Shown here piece after piece: positions 16,291 through 25,884 of a stretch of DNA of 48,424 nucleotides; position 1 is the first letter of the stretch, and each line of letters begins with the position of its first letter. The notes below the pieces were generated by a model. That model was given only the letters and a program-made list of their open reading frames with translations, did no database searches and was not told the origin of the DNA. The stretch comes from JAKPPT01 sp964630305. GTDB taxonomy: Bacteria; Spirochaetota; Spirochaetia; Treponematales; UBA12059. Made by a program: the position numbers and the translations under genes. Location: positions 1 to 48,424 of the forward strand of contig CAZVTR010000015.1 in assembly GCA_964630305.1 (NCBI GenBank), in the 5' to 3' direction.

Positions 16291-17460
16291 ATGAAAACGA
16301 TTGATACTATAGTACACAATAAAACAGAACGGCCTAAGCTTTATTCCAACTCAATCATGGCATTAGCACGCCATACTATGTTCGTACACAGCTCAGCAAA
16401 GGTAATTGAAACAGCTGATGCTCTTCAGAACTATCCTGATATTCCAGTGTTTGGTGTTGTTGATTCAGAAGATAAACTCATTGGTATTATAGAAAAAGAA
16501 TCCCTCTTTGTCACCATTGGAAAACCTTTTGGAAGGGAAGTACTCAGAAGAACTTCGATACTGGAATTTGTTCAGCGCATACCAGCATTTGACTATCGAA
16601 CCGACTTTATTACTGTTTTTGATAAATTGCAAAAAAATCCTGAGCTGAATGCTGCATCATTTATTCCTGTAATTGATGAACAGCAAAGATTTGCAGGTAT
16701 ATTTTCACGCTATGAGCTTAATGAATTCCTTGCTAATATAACAAAAAACGACATAGATACTGCAGGAAAATTACAGGAACGACTTCTTGCCTTTTCTGAA
16801 TATGAAAAAAAGTGTTATTCTATTTATGCATGGTCAAAATCAGCGCGTGGCATTGGCGGAGATTTATTTTTTATTCACCCTCTGCCGAATGATTGCATTT
16901 TTTCCTGCTTGTGCGATGTTTCCGGGAAAGGGGTTTCTGCATCTGTTATTGTATCGATGATTTGGGGCATGCTTTTAACATATGATTACTCTAAGAGTCT
17001 CAGTGAGCTTATCGTGCTCCTCAATAGGGCAATAATCACTACATTTCACATGGAAAAATATTTAACTGGTTTTTTTATGACATATAATCCACATACAAGA
17101 CGAATAATTTGTGCTGACATGGGTCATTCGCATGCTCTTTTAATAAGAAATAAAAAAGTGCTTCCTATACGGGCAAAAAATGCAAACTTACCTATAGGAA
17201 TTGAATTAGAAATGAGACCATATGTTTTTTCATTTCAGCTTCATAAAAACGATATACTCATGCTCTATACCGATGGAATTCCAGAGCAACACGATGAATC
17301 TGGCAATGAATTTGGAGAAGAAAATCTTATAAAGCTTATTCACGAACACTCACATTCTTTAGAAAGCCTGCGAGATTCAATCATTTCAGCAATTGAGTTA
17401 CATAAAAATAACGTACCGCAGCAAGACGATATGTCACTTTTGATCTTCGGGGTCTCGTAA
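16291..17460 (+). CDS. CBS-domain PP2C-type phosphatase (SpoIIE/RsbU-like)
   Basis: 389 residues from ATG 16291; an in-frame GTG at 16276 is possible and neither has a ribosome site. Residues about 10-165 form a CBS pair (VFGVVDSEDKLIGIIEKE; FIPVIDEQQRFAGIFSR), a likely nucleotide-sensing input. Residues about 175-389 are a SpoIIE-type Mg/Mn serine phosphatase: GIGGDLFF, CDVSGKG, ADMGHSHALLI, LYTDGIPE and QQDDMSLLIF carry the metal-binding aspartates. It would dephosphorylate the STAS protein encoded divergently upstream and so set the partner switch. The last 27 bases overlap the end of the convergent acyltransferase gene. Confidence 0.85.
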   Translation: MKTIDTIVHNKTERPKLYSNSIMALARHTMFVHSSAKVIETADALQNYPDIPVFGVVDSEDKLIGIIEKESLFVTIGKPFGREVLRRTSILEFVQRIPAFDYRTDFITVFDKLQKNPELNAASFIPVIDEQQRFAGIFSRYELNEFLANITKNDIDTAGKLQERLLAFSEYEKKCYSIYAWSKSARGIGGDLFFIHPLPNDCIFSCLCDVSGKGVSASVIVSMIWGMLLTYDYSKSLSELIVLLNRAIITTFHMEKYLTGFFMTYNPHTRRIICADMGHSHALLIRNKKVLPIRAKNANLPIGIELEMRPYVFSFQLHKNDILMLYTDGIPEQHDESGNEFGEENLIKLIHEHSHSLESLRDSIISAIELHKNNVPQQDDMSLLIFGVS

Positions 17461-18165
17461 ACCCGAACGAATAATAGCTTCCACTTTGTGCGGCAGTTCT
17501 TTTTTTTCATTAACATCTAAACCTGCGGTTGCTATTGGCGAGTGAAACTGGATACTTACCTTGCAGGGTGTAATGCGTTTATACGCTTCCCATGCTCGCC
17601 AGGTACCATTAACAGTAACCGGTACAATCACTGCTTCCGCCATGGTTGCCAGCTTAAAACTTCCTGGCTTAAACTCTCGCATAAAATTTCCTCTGCTTCG
17701 TGTGCCCTCAGGGTAGATACAGACCGCTCTCCCTTTTTTTACCTGTTCAGCACCCTTTTCAATAGATGCTCGTGCTTTACGGATATTGCCGCGATGGATG
17801 AACACGCCTCCCAGCACTGCAATCCATATATTGAGAAAAGGCATATAGAGCGCTGTATGTTTTATGATAAAACCTACTGTTCGGGGGACATATGCAAGCA
17901 GCAATACAAAATCCATATCTCCTTCATGATTTGAAACAAAAACCAGCTTTTTCTCTTTTGGAATATTCTCTCTTCCAATAACTTCAACAGAACATCCTGT
18001 ACCCCAGATTATTGTATGGCACCATCCGCGCACAATGAGAGAAATGAGCGGCCGTGCTATCACTCCAAGACCAAGCCAATCTAACACTAAGAGTATAAAA
18101 CCAACAGGAGTCCAAATAATCATTGTTGTCCAAAAAAGAATAAAAAAGAAGATTGTCCGTATCAT
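17434..18165 (-). CDS. plsC: 1-acyl-sn-glycerol-3-phosphate acyltransferase, PlsC family
   Basis: 243 residues from ATG 18165; the frame is open to a TTG at 18201, and no ribosome site marks either. It transfers an acyl chain to lysophosphatidic acid in phospholipid synthesis at the inner membrane. An N-terminal hydrophobic region (about 3-40) precedes the four acyltransferase blocks: SNHEGDMD (the HX4D catalytic pair), GGVFIHRG, YPEGTRSRG and VIVPVTVNG. The HX4D spacer is EGDM rather than the more common xSxxD form. An extended -10 element (TGATATGCT on the minus strand) lies upstream of 18201. Its 3' end overlaps the phosphatase gene by 27 bases in antisense. Confidence 0.88.
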   Translation of the reverse strand: MIRTIFFFILFWTTMIIWTPVGFILLVLDWLGLGVIARPLISLIVRGWCHTIIWGTGCSVEVIGRENIPKEKKLVFVSNHEGDMDFVLLLAYVPRTVGFIIKHTALYMPFLNIWIAVLGGVFIHRGNIRKARASIEKGAEQVKKGRAVCIYPEGTRSRGNFMREFKPGSFKLATMAEAVIVPVTVNGTWRAWEAYKRITPCKVSIQFHSPIATAGLDVNEKKELPHKVEAIIRSGLRDPEDQK

Positions 18166-18361
18166 AGTAGTAATAATGAATGATGCTGATAAAAAAATCA
18201 ACCTAGCATATCAACTCAGAACCATAAAACTCTATTAAAACTATGTTTAAGCTGCTTAATTTATCTATAAATGTATTATTTTGTGTCCTATTTTTACTTT
18301 ACGAAACAATTGCAATATAGTACACTACAAAAAAAGGAAAAATAATTAGGAGGTATAAAGT

Positions 18362-19237
18362 ATGAATGCTGTGCTCCATGCAGTAGGTGTTTTTTTAGTT
18401 TTACTGCTCGCGAATCAGGTAATTAGAAAATCAAAATGGGTTGCAATTGCAATATATGGTGTTCTCACCATAATTCTTTCCTTTACGCTTATTAAACAAA
18501 ATGGCACAGCCGAAGGTTCATCGGTAAATACATGGTTCACCTGGGCAAAGCTGTACTCTGTAATCGCCGGGTGTCTTCTCATCACATATATCAACTATAC
18601 CAAGCATGGCCTTACCAAATTAACAAAATGGCTGATTTTTAGCATTCTCACAATCAATATCCTGGAAGCTGTTGCACGTGATCTTGAATTGTTTTTTATT
18701 GGAGATGGACTGGCTGTTTTTGGGTATAACCAAGCACCCTCTACATTTGCACAATATGGGATCTATCATCTCCTAAATGCTCTTGCAGGATTGCTTAATA
18801 TTATCGAACTATCCGGCTGGGAAAACATTGAGGTAAAATCCAATGGCAGCGGTAAAGATCTCATCTGGAACGATCTTCGACCGTTTTGGATTGGCAATTA
18901 CACTATCTGGAATTTTGCGTATATCTATAACTGCGTTCCGATACATGCAGGCTATGGAATTGCGGTACTTGCTGCAGCATTGGTCGCAGGGCTTTTCCTT
19001 AATGAAGGCACATGGCTCCAGGCTCGCGCTTATACCCTTGGATTGTGGATGCTGTATGTAATGTCATTTACTGCAATTGTTGATGCACCAGGCAATTTTG
19101 TTGCAATTCCTTATAATAGCACAGCTCTTACAGTTGTTAGTTCAGTAAGCTTTATTCTCAATCTCGTTTTTGCATGGCTGGCAATTAAACAGCGTCAATC
19201 TCGTTTTCTTCCCTGGCCAAAAAAGATTTGGGAATAA
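18362..19237 (+). CDS. Polytopic membrane protein, possibly DUF5692 family
   Basis: 291 residues; TAGGAGG precedes ATG 18362. Eight or nine hydrophobic segments span the chain. Conserved-looking polar spots sit in the loops: ARDLELFFIGDG near 98-110, WENIEVKS near 155, WIGNYTIWNFAYIYNCVP near 177-195, and DAPGNFVAIPYNS near 242. These resemble the uncharacterised DUF5692 family as far as I remember it, which I cannot verify. No transporter or enzyme motif is clear. It is monocistronic with a strong terminator. Confidence 0.7.
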   Translation: MNAVLHAVGVFLVLLLANQVIRKSKWVAIAIYGVLTIILSFTLIKQNGTAEGSSVNTWFTWAKLYSVIAGCLLITYINYTKHGLTKLTKWLIFSILTINILEAVARDLELFFIGDGLAVFGYNQAPSTFAQYGIYHLLNALAGLLNIIELSGWENIEVKSNGSGKDLIWNDLRPFWIGNYTIWNFAYIYNCVPIHAGYGIAVLAAALVAGLFLNEGTWLQARAYTLGLWMLYVMSFTAIVDAPGNFVAIPYNSTALTVVSSVSFILNLVFAWLAIKQRQSRFLPWPKKIWE

Positions 19238-19288
19238 AGCAACTATAAAAGTTAACATAACATTAGATGATAGAAAACTATTCTTAAA

Positions 19289-19327
19289 GAAGGGGATGTT
19301 CTAAACTTAGCGGACATCCCCTTTTTA
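19289..19327 (+). terminator. Rho-independent terminator after the membrane-protein gene
   Basis: GGGGATGTTC (19292-19301) pairs with GGACATCCCC (19312-19321), one G-T pair, followed by TTTTT. Confidence 0.92.
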
Positions 19328-19364
19328 TAAACTTGACAGTGCAAAACTCTTATCTTAGACTTTC

Positions 19365-19373
19365 TGATATAAT
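19365..19373 (+). promoter_or_regulatory. Extended -10 promoter for the addA-addB operon
   Basis: TGATATAAT is a near-consensus extended -10. A TTGACA at 19333 is too distant to serve as its -35. A GGAG ribosome site precedes the ATG at 19419. Confidence 0.5.
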
Positions 19374-19418
19374 TTTCACATTGTCATTATAGTTAATACG
19401 ATTTGTTTGGAGTAAACT

Positions 19419-22400
19419 ATGGGATATGTTATTTATGAGGCTTCAGCTGGATCCGGTAAAACAACAAAAATGGTATATGAGTATTTACAAAAACTTTTTT
19501 CTGTACAGCCTCAAGCACTAAAACAGGCAATAGAAAGCTCAGTTGCAATTACATTTACCAATAAAGCAACTTCCGAAATGAAAGAACGAATTATTACTAC
19601 ACTCTGGAGGTTTATTGATAATGACATTCCCAATGAATATGGTGATCTGTGTTCAATATTAAAAAAAAACAATATCGATATACAAAAACAATCCCGTTTA
19701 ATACTCTCTACAATTCTGCACAATTACTATATTTTTAATATTACAACCATCGATAGTTTTATTCAAAAAATAGCGAGAAGCATTGCCTACGAATTAGAAC
19801 TTCCCATTAATTATAAGGTATCACTTGATTCAAACAAAATAATTTCAATGGCATGCAAACGAATTATAAAAAAATTAGGCCAGGTTTCAGAAAACTCCGA
19901 ACTTACAGAAATACTACAGCAATTTGCAAATTATATTATTTTTGAAAAACATCAATACAATATGGAAAGTACTTTAATTAACATGGCACAATCATTTTCA
20001 AATGAACAGTTTTACGGTGTTATCGATGCGTTGTATGACACTCTTGATATGAAATCGCTTTATGATCTATGTTCTGAACAAAATAAAAAAATGAAAGACG
20101 AATTAACCACAAAAGCTAATGATTTTTTACAAACAATCAATAATATTCTTGCTGAGTACAGCATACTGCATAAAGATATTTTCTATTATAGCGGCTGTGG
20201 GAATTATACTCTTTTGCAAAAATTTGCAAACCCGAATACTGATTTTAGCAGTGAACTGATACGGGACAGCTTTGATCGGCTTACTACACCAATAAAAAGG
20301 CAATTTAAACATAACGAAAGAGCAACACTTGAAGATGAAATTAGTGCAATATTCAGAGACCTTATGAACACATATTTAATACAAAAAAAAGACCCATTAA
20401 GTGTTGTTTCACGAAGTAATGGCTGGGGCAACAAGGGCTCTGCGCTGCTAGAAGCACAAGCAATTTTAAAAACATATTTTATCATTGTTCTCATGGAATA
20501 TGTTTTTAAAGAAATCGAAAGCATATCAAAAGAAGAAAACACGGTACTGCTCAGTGAGTTCACACGCATTATGAATAAAAATATTTTGGCAAATGATATT
20601 CCTTACATATTTCTAAAACTTGACTATGAAATAAACAGACTATTCATTGACGAGTTTCAAGACACAAGTCAGCTGCAATGGAACAACTTAGCTTTATTTA
20701 AAGATAACATGATTTCAGAAAATCGTGACTTCTACATCATTGGAGACCCCAAACAAGCTATTTACCGCTGGAGAAATGGCAATGTAAAAATTATGCTTAA
20801 CGAAATTGATTTTATCGAGGAAAACAAGTCATATAATAGTAATTATGAGCATATATCTCTCGATACAAATTATCGCAGTCTTCCTAAGATTATTGAATTT
20901 AATAACGATTTTTTTTCTAAGTTAATAGCTATTTTAGAAAATGACCCATACAATATCGCTTTCAAAGATAGCTCAAAAGACCAACGTTCATCCTCAAAAA
21001 AATTATTTGATAACATCATAGCTAGCTATAAGAAACTTAAACAGAAACCTTCAAACTTAAACACTCAAGAAGGTTTTGTTAAGATTGACATTATCCAACG
21101 AAATAGCGATGCAGCTGCTTCAGATAATTCTGAGACGGCACAAACCGATGATGAAAACAGCGCCTATGAAACTTACAACAACAGCGAAAGTTCAACAATG
21201 CCTCAGGAGTCAGTATCAAAATGCGTGCTGTTCATTAAAGAATTATTTCAAAAAGGATATAGACCAAAAGATATTGCTGTGCTCATACGAGAAAACAGAC
21301 AAGCCATTCCAATTACCGAAGCTTTTCTTAAAGAAGGCATAGATTTTATTAACAACAACTCCTTAGCAGTGTACAACTCCCCAGCTGTTCAGTGCCTGCT
21401 ATGCCTCTTAAGCTATTTTGCAAACACAGAAGATTCTCTATCGCTCTACACAGCTATGCAGCTATACATTCAATATTACAGTAATGATGCATCAAATATA
21501 AATCTAATTGAATCGATTCGCTCATCTATTGGCCCACAAACTTTTACTTTGTATAATTTATATTCTCGTTTTCAAACATCAACGTGGTTTGAACCATTTA
21601 AAATTGTTAATGAAAACTTTCTATCGCTCAAAAGTCTTGACCTATACAATCTTATTGAAGCGCTCATACGGATTTTTAAATTTAAAGAACATGCCAGTGA
21701 GTATATTTATTTACAATTTTTTCTGGACTATGTCTTTTCTTTTATTAAAAACAATCAAGATTCGATTTCCAATTTTTTGAGCTACTACAATACTAATAAA
21801 GAAAATTTCTTGCTATCTCTAAGCGAACAAACTGATGCTGTCCAGATTATGTCCATACACATGTCAAAGGGATTGCAATTCCCTGTCGTAATTATACCCG
21901 ATGCTGATTTTACCATAAAAACTGATGAATATATAACAGCACCAATTTTTTCATCAATTACTATTAAACGCAAAAATAATAACAAAAATGTCAAGGATAA
22001 GAGCCAAAACAAACCAGTGAACTATATTTACAAAAATCATAGAAATCTTTTACAGCTCAAAGAAACTGTTAAGCCAGTGCTTGAGGCAAAGGCGGACACT
22101 ATACTTGATAATATTAATTTACTCTATGTTGCTATGACACGAGCAAAACAAGCACTTTACATGATTGTTCCTGTAAAAGAAACTATAAATCCCCCGAAAA
22201 AATTATCTGAATCAATTATTTATGCTCCATCAATGAGTCACTATATACGCAAAACACTCGAGCACTATGATATTCCAACAAGCATAGCAATAGGCGCACT
22301 CCCTGACTGTAATTGTAAAAACACTGGACAAAAACTGCCACAACAAGACTTGCAGAAAAGCATGAATCAATTAAAAAATCTTTTTATAAGCAATTCCTGG

Positions 22401-22910
22401 CAATCAAAGCTAGTTATTAAAACCAGTACTGATAACATTGCAATTGCGCTCAATCAAGAGAGACGTAAACAAATAGATTTTGGGAACCTCATGCATCGAT
22501 TTCTTTCGGAAGTTCATTCTTTTTCCGATATAGCTGAAACAATTAAAAAACCATATTACTCAAAGCTTTCTCATGAAACACAAAAAATCCTTTTAGCAAA
22601 TGCCGAATGGGTATGGAATGAATTTCAAAATCGGAGATGGACAGAATTTCCAAAACATTACTTTGAGCGCGGAGTGCTCTATAAGGGCGAAGAAAAACGA
22701 CCAGATTGTGTTTTTGCTGACAATTCAAAAGCAATAATCATTGACTACAAGACTGGGCTCCAGGCTGATGAAACAGAAAACGATATTAAAACCAAATATA
22801 AAGATCAACTTTCTGTATACAGTGATATATACCGTGCATTAGGATTTACAGAAATAAAAACATTTATCATGCTGCCAGAAAAACATAAAATTATTGCACT
22901 TAACGAATAA
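19419..22910 (+). CDS. addA: AddA-like helicase-nuclease subunit (UvrD/RecB superfamily)
   Basis: 1163 residues. Double-strand-break processing enzyme that unwinds and cuts DNA ends for recombination, acting with the product of the next gene. Superfamily 1 helicase motifs in order: Walker A EASAGSGKTT (8-17), TFTNKATSEMKERI (motif Ia), FIDEFQDTSQLQW near 409 (Walker B), IGDPKQAIYRWR near 441, LDTNYRS near 485, SIHMSKGLQFPVV near 813, and LYVAMTRAKQALY near 903. A RecB-type nuclease module closes the chain: RPDCVF, then IIDYKTG near 1106 and a QLSVYSDIYR helix. A low-complexity acidic/Ser stretch lies near 570-590. ATG 19419 has GGAG upstream. Spirochaete versions diverge strongly from Bacillus AddA, so the symbol is by role. 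Confidence 0.85.
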   Translation: MGYVIYEASAGSGKTTKMVYEYLQKLFSVQPQALKQAIESSVAITFTNKATSEMKERIITTLWRFIDNDIPNEYGDLCSILKKNNIDIQKQSRLILSTILHNYYIFNITTIDSFIQKIARSIAYELELPINYKVSLDSNKIISMACKRIIKKLGQVSENSELTEILQQFANYIIFEKHQYNMESTLINMAQSFSNEQFYGVIDALYDTLDMKSLYDLCSEQNKKMKDELTTKANDFLQTINNILAEYSILHKDIFYYSGCGNYTLLQKFANPNTDFSSELIRDSFDRLTTPIKRQFKHNERATLEDEISAIFRDLMNTYLIQKKDPLSVVSRSNGWGNKGSALLEAQAILKTYFIIVLMEYVFKEIESISKEENTVLLSEFTRIMNKNILANDIPYIFLKLDYEINRLFIDEFQDTSQLQWNNLALFKDNMISENRDFYIIGDPKQAIYRWRNGNVKIMLNEIDFIEENKSYNSNYEHISLDTNYRSLPKIIEFNNDFFSKLIAILENDPYNIAFKDSSKDQRSSSKKLFDNIIASYKKLKQKPSNLNTQEGFVKIDIIQRNSDAAASDNSETAQTDDENSAYETYNNSESSTMPQESVSKCVLFIKELFQKGYRPKDIAVLIRENRQAIPITEAFLKEGIDFINNNSLAVYNSPAVQCLLCLLSYFANTEDSLSLYTAMQLYIQYYSNDASNINLIESIRSSIGPQTFTLYNLYSRFQTSTWFEPFKIVNENFLSLKSLDLYNLIEALIRIFKFKEHASEYIYLQFFLDYVFSFIKNNQDSISNFLSYYNTNKENFLLSLSEQTDAVQIMSIHMSKGLQFPVVIIPDADFTIKTDEYITAPIFSSITIKRKNNNKNVKDKSQNKPVNYIYKNHRNLLQLKETVKPVLEAKADTILDNINLLYVAMTRAKQALYMIVPVKETINPPKKLSESIIYAPSMSHYIRKTLEHYDIPTSIAIGALPDCNCKNTGQKLPQQDLQKSMNQLKNLFISNSWQSKLVIKTSTDNIAIALNQERRKQIDFGNLMHRFLSEVHSFSDIAETIKKPYYSKLSHETQKILLANAEWVWNEFQNRRWTEFPKHYFERGVLYKGEEKRPDCVFADNSKAIIIDYKTGLQADETENDIKTKYKDQLSVYSDIYRALGFTEIKTFIMLPEKHKIIALNE

Positions 22911-22919
22911 GGAATGTAT

Positions 22920-25715
22920 ATGAAAAGATTTCTTGAAACTATTGCAGATACTATATGCAGAGATTTATATGAGAACAAATCGGTTTTAGTTATTGTGCCT
23001 AATATCCGCTCTGGAGTATTTTTGAAACACTATATTTTAACAACAGCTGAAAAAACAATCTTTGCACCTGAAATTTTTTCATCGGAAGAGTTTGCCAGCG
23101 CTTTTAGTAGCTTGGAATCTATTGAAACAGTTGATATCTTATTAAAATTATATAATATTTACACAAACCATATACAAAATAACAATTCAGAACACACTAG
23201 TACAAATATTTTTCCCATTGGTGAATTTTTTTCTTTTGCGCACATCTTACTGAGCGATTTTGATGAAATCGACCGCTACTGTGTTGATGCAAAAACCCTA
23301 TTTGCAAAGATACATGATATTACTTTAACATCTAACCTGTATGACAGATTTAAGCAGCTCTGGTTGCAATTTGATACTTTATATTACACATTAAAAGATG
23401 ATTTATTAGCTTCTGGAGCTGGATATACTGGTTTACGGTATAGGACTATGCTAGAAAAAATACAGCACGCATCGCTTTCATATGATGTTGTCTATTGGGT
23501 AGGCCTGTATGCATTGACGCAATCAGAAAAACAGCTGTTCGCATTTTTTCGTGATAGATTTAACTCAAACTTTAAAGTTTTTTTAGATTTAGATTCATAT
23601 TTTATAGAAAACGAGCAGCAAGAAGCAGGAACCATATATCGTAGTTTTTGGAAAAAACAATTAATCCCCGATATTACGGATCAATTTGCACAAAAAACTA
23701 TTGATATCCATGCAATCTCAACACAAGGTTCTATTGGCATTGTAAAATGTGCCGGATCAATTATTGCTGATATGTTTAATAGAAATCCAACAATTGATCC
23801 AACCTCCATTGCCATTGTATTTTCCGATGAAAGCTTGCTTTTACCAATGCTTAATACAATTCCGGAGAAGGTAAAAGAATGCAACGTTACCATGGGATTA
23901 CCAATGATTATAACAAAATTATATTCCTTTTTATCAATACTCTTCGAAATCTATAATTCAATGCAAACCAATGATAATGAAATAAAAGAAGCTGATTCTC
24001 TAAGCATTCGTGAATTGCTTGAACACTCATACACAGAACTGCTATATAATAACAACGAAGAAGCATTAAATAATATTAAAAATACACTCAATGGATTTAT
24101 TAAAAATAATTATACTTATATTCCTATAGATATTTTCACATCAGTTAATTGTTTATACAATTTTTTCCAATCAAATGAAGGAATTACAGCATTAGATGAA
24201 ATAGAAAAAATTATTCAGATTATTTTGCATAACACGCATGAACAAAAACTTATTTTTGAATCCGAAATTGTTTATGCTGGATGGGAACTTATCAGAAAAA
24301 TCAATACTGCATTACATGAAGATAATTTATCAATAAGCATCCGTGATTTATTTTCTATTTTAGATACACTGTTTCTCTCAAAAACAATTGCTTTTAAGGG
24401 AGAACCTCTCAAAGGGCTCCAGCTTATGGGTATGCTTGAAACGCAGTGTCTCGATTTTTCTACTTTGATAATGCTATCAGCCAATGAAGGTTATTTGCCA
24501 TTTTCTAATACTGGAAAATCGTTTATTCCAGAGAGCTTACGAAAAGAATTTGGACTTCCCACGCAAACTAACAGCGAGGAAGTAACTGCTTACCATTTTT
24601 ATAGACTCATTTCACACGCTGAGACAGTCTACCTTATTTATTCGGAAGCAAATGAAACACTCGGCAAAAGTGAGAAAAGCCGGTTTATTTATCAATTAAA
24701 GTATGAATATGCTCAAACTAATCCCAACTGCACTTTTACCGAAGAAACTTTTACATATCCAATGGTTAAACAAACAAAAAAAGCGATTGCAATAGAATCA
24801 AATGATGAAATTAAACATATTTTGCTTAAACTCGAATATTCACCAAGTGCGTTAGCCTGCTTTAATGAATGTTCGCTGAAATTTTACTATACATATATAA
24901 TGAAACTTAAAGAAGTTCAGGAATTGCAGGAAGATCCTAACGCAGCTATGATTGGAAATATTTTTCATAGAAGCTTAAAAAAATTATTTACTATACAAAC
25001 CTATAAATATAATGATCTATTGTCCCTAAAAGACCAAATAAGCAATATTGTAGAAACTGTTATAAAAGAATTCTTGCCAAATACTACATTTCAAGGCAAT
25101 CACTATGTTTTGAAAAAAGCCGCGGTTTATTTTTTAGAACAGTATATTGATGATTGTATACAACAGTCAAAAAATATTACATCAAATGACAACTGTGAAC
25201 TGTTCACCGTACTCGCTATTGAAAAATCTTTTTTGCACAAACTTGCCATAGATGAAACTAGTATAATCACTATGAAAGGAACTATTGATAGAATTGACTC
25301 CATACAAGGTCAGCCAGTTATCACTGATTTTAAAACCGGTACTGTAAAAGGTGTAAATTTAACTGGAGACAGTTTGGATGAAGTATTTGCATCATTACGT
25401 CAACCCTCAAAAAAACAAGCCTTACAGCTTTTATGCTATGCACTGCTCTTTGTAAAAAGTAATGAAATACCACACGATAAAGATTCAGAGCTCGCTTGTA
25501 TGATTTATTCATTTAAAAGCGGGAAAGAGTTTCAACCGCTTACCGTAAACGTACAAAAGCAAAAGATTGCTATTGATCAATATTTACTGGAAAACTTTGA
25601 AAAATGGCTCAAAGCTTTGGTGCAGGAAATCATCAACATTCCAGTTTTTACACAAACAACGGACACTAAACTGTGCCAGTTGTGCCCGTATCATACAATG
25701 TGTATGCGGATATAG
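22920..25715 (+). CDS. addB: AddB-like PD-(D/E)XK nuclease with Fe-S cluster
   Basis: 931 residues. ATG 22920 is chosen over 22914 because AAGGA lies 6 nt upstream of it. It is the second subunit of the end-resection nuclease. The N-terminal two thirds is an inactivated helicase-like region with no Walker A motif. The C-terminal nuclease starts at SALACFNECSLKFYY near 643, continues with MIGNIFHRSLKKLF, the catalytic ITDFKTG near 800, and a QALQLLCYALLF helix. The final residues read LCQLCPYHTMC, a C-X2-C-X5-C triad. With the early cysteine this is the four-Cys arrangement that holds a [4Fe-4S] cluster in B. subtilis AddB. It is 9 bases after addA, in one operon. Confidence 0.85.
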   Translation: MKRFLETIADTICRDLYENKSVLVIVPNIRSGVFLKHYILTTAEKTIFAPEIFSSEEFASAFSSLESIETVDILLKLYNIYTNHIQNNNSEHTSTNIFPIGEFFSFAHILLSDFDEIDRYCVDAKTLFAKIHDITLTSNLYDRFKQLWLQFDTLYYTLKDDLLASGAGYTGLRYRTMLEKIQHASLSYDVVYWVGLYALTQSEKQLFAFFRDRFNSNFKVFLDLDSYFIENEQQEAGTIYRSFWKKQLIPDITDQFAQKTIDIHAISTQGSIGIVKCAGSIIADMFNRNPTIDPTSIAIVFSDESLLLPMLNTIPEKVKECNVTMGLPMIITKLYSFLSILFEIYNSMQTNDNEIKEADSLSIRELLEHSYTELLYNNNEEALNNIKNTLNGFIKNNYTYIPIDIFTSVNCLYNFFQSNEGITALDEIEKIIQIILHNTHEQKLIFESEIVYAGWELIRKINTALHEDNLSISIRDLFSILDTLFLSKTIAFKGEPLKGLQLMGMLETQCLDFSTLIMLSANEGYLPFSNTGKSFIPESLRKEFGLPTQTNSEEVTAYHFYRLISHAETVYLIYSEANETLGKSEKSRFIYQLKYEYAQTNPNCTFTEETFTYPMVKQTKKAIAIESNDEIKHILLKLEYSPSALACFNECSLKFYYTYIMKLKEVQELQEDPNAAMIGNIFHRSLKKLFTIQTYKYNDLLSLKDQISNIVETVIKEFLPNTTFQGNHYVLKKAAVYFLEQYIDDCIQQSKNITSNDNCELFTVLAIEKSFLHKLAIDETSIITMKGTIDRIDSIQGQPVITDFKTGTVKGVNLTGDSLDEVFASLRQPSKKQALQLLCYALLFVKSNEIPHDKDSELACMIYSFKSGKEFQPLTVNVQKQKIAIDQYLLENFEKWLKALVQEIINIPVFTQTTDTKLCQLCPYHTMCMRI

Positions 25716-25735
25716 TATAACAAAGAAACACCCTC

Positions 25736-25765
25736 TTGTTTTTCCCTCGAACTTTATGGTATAGA
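25736..25765 (+). promoter_or_regulatory. Promoter for the symporter leader RNA
   Basis: TTGTTT (25736-25741), 18-bp spacer, TATAGA (25760-25765) preceded by TG one base upstream (extended -10). Predicted start is near 25772, giving a leader of about 113 nt before the symporter ATG. Confidence 0.5.
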
Positions 25766-25771
25766 AGCCCC

Positions 25772-25884
25772 TAGCCGTACAAGAGGTTTATGCGCGAAAC
25801 CTGGCACTTCGCTTAGGCCTAATCACTAAAGTACCTGCACAGGCCATCCAGAACCTCCATCCTTTTTTGCTTAAAGGAGGGGGT
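25772..25884 (+). promoter_or_regulatory. Structured leader RNA, candidate riboswitch
   Basis: Two exclusive folds can be drawn. State A: GAGGTT (25783-25788) with AACCTC (25852-25857), extended by CTGG (25801-25804) with CCAG (25848-25851), enclosing GGCCT (25816-25820) with AGGCC (25841-25845); the ribosome site is free. State B: AGGTTT (25784-25789) with AAACCT (25797-25802), which releases CCTCC (25854-25858) to pair with the Shine-Dalgarno GGAGG (25876-25880). This is the logic of a translational switch. It matches no riboswitch class I can recall. Helices of 5-6 bp can occur by chance, so this is a hypothesis. Confidence 0.4.
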
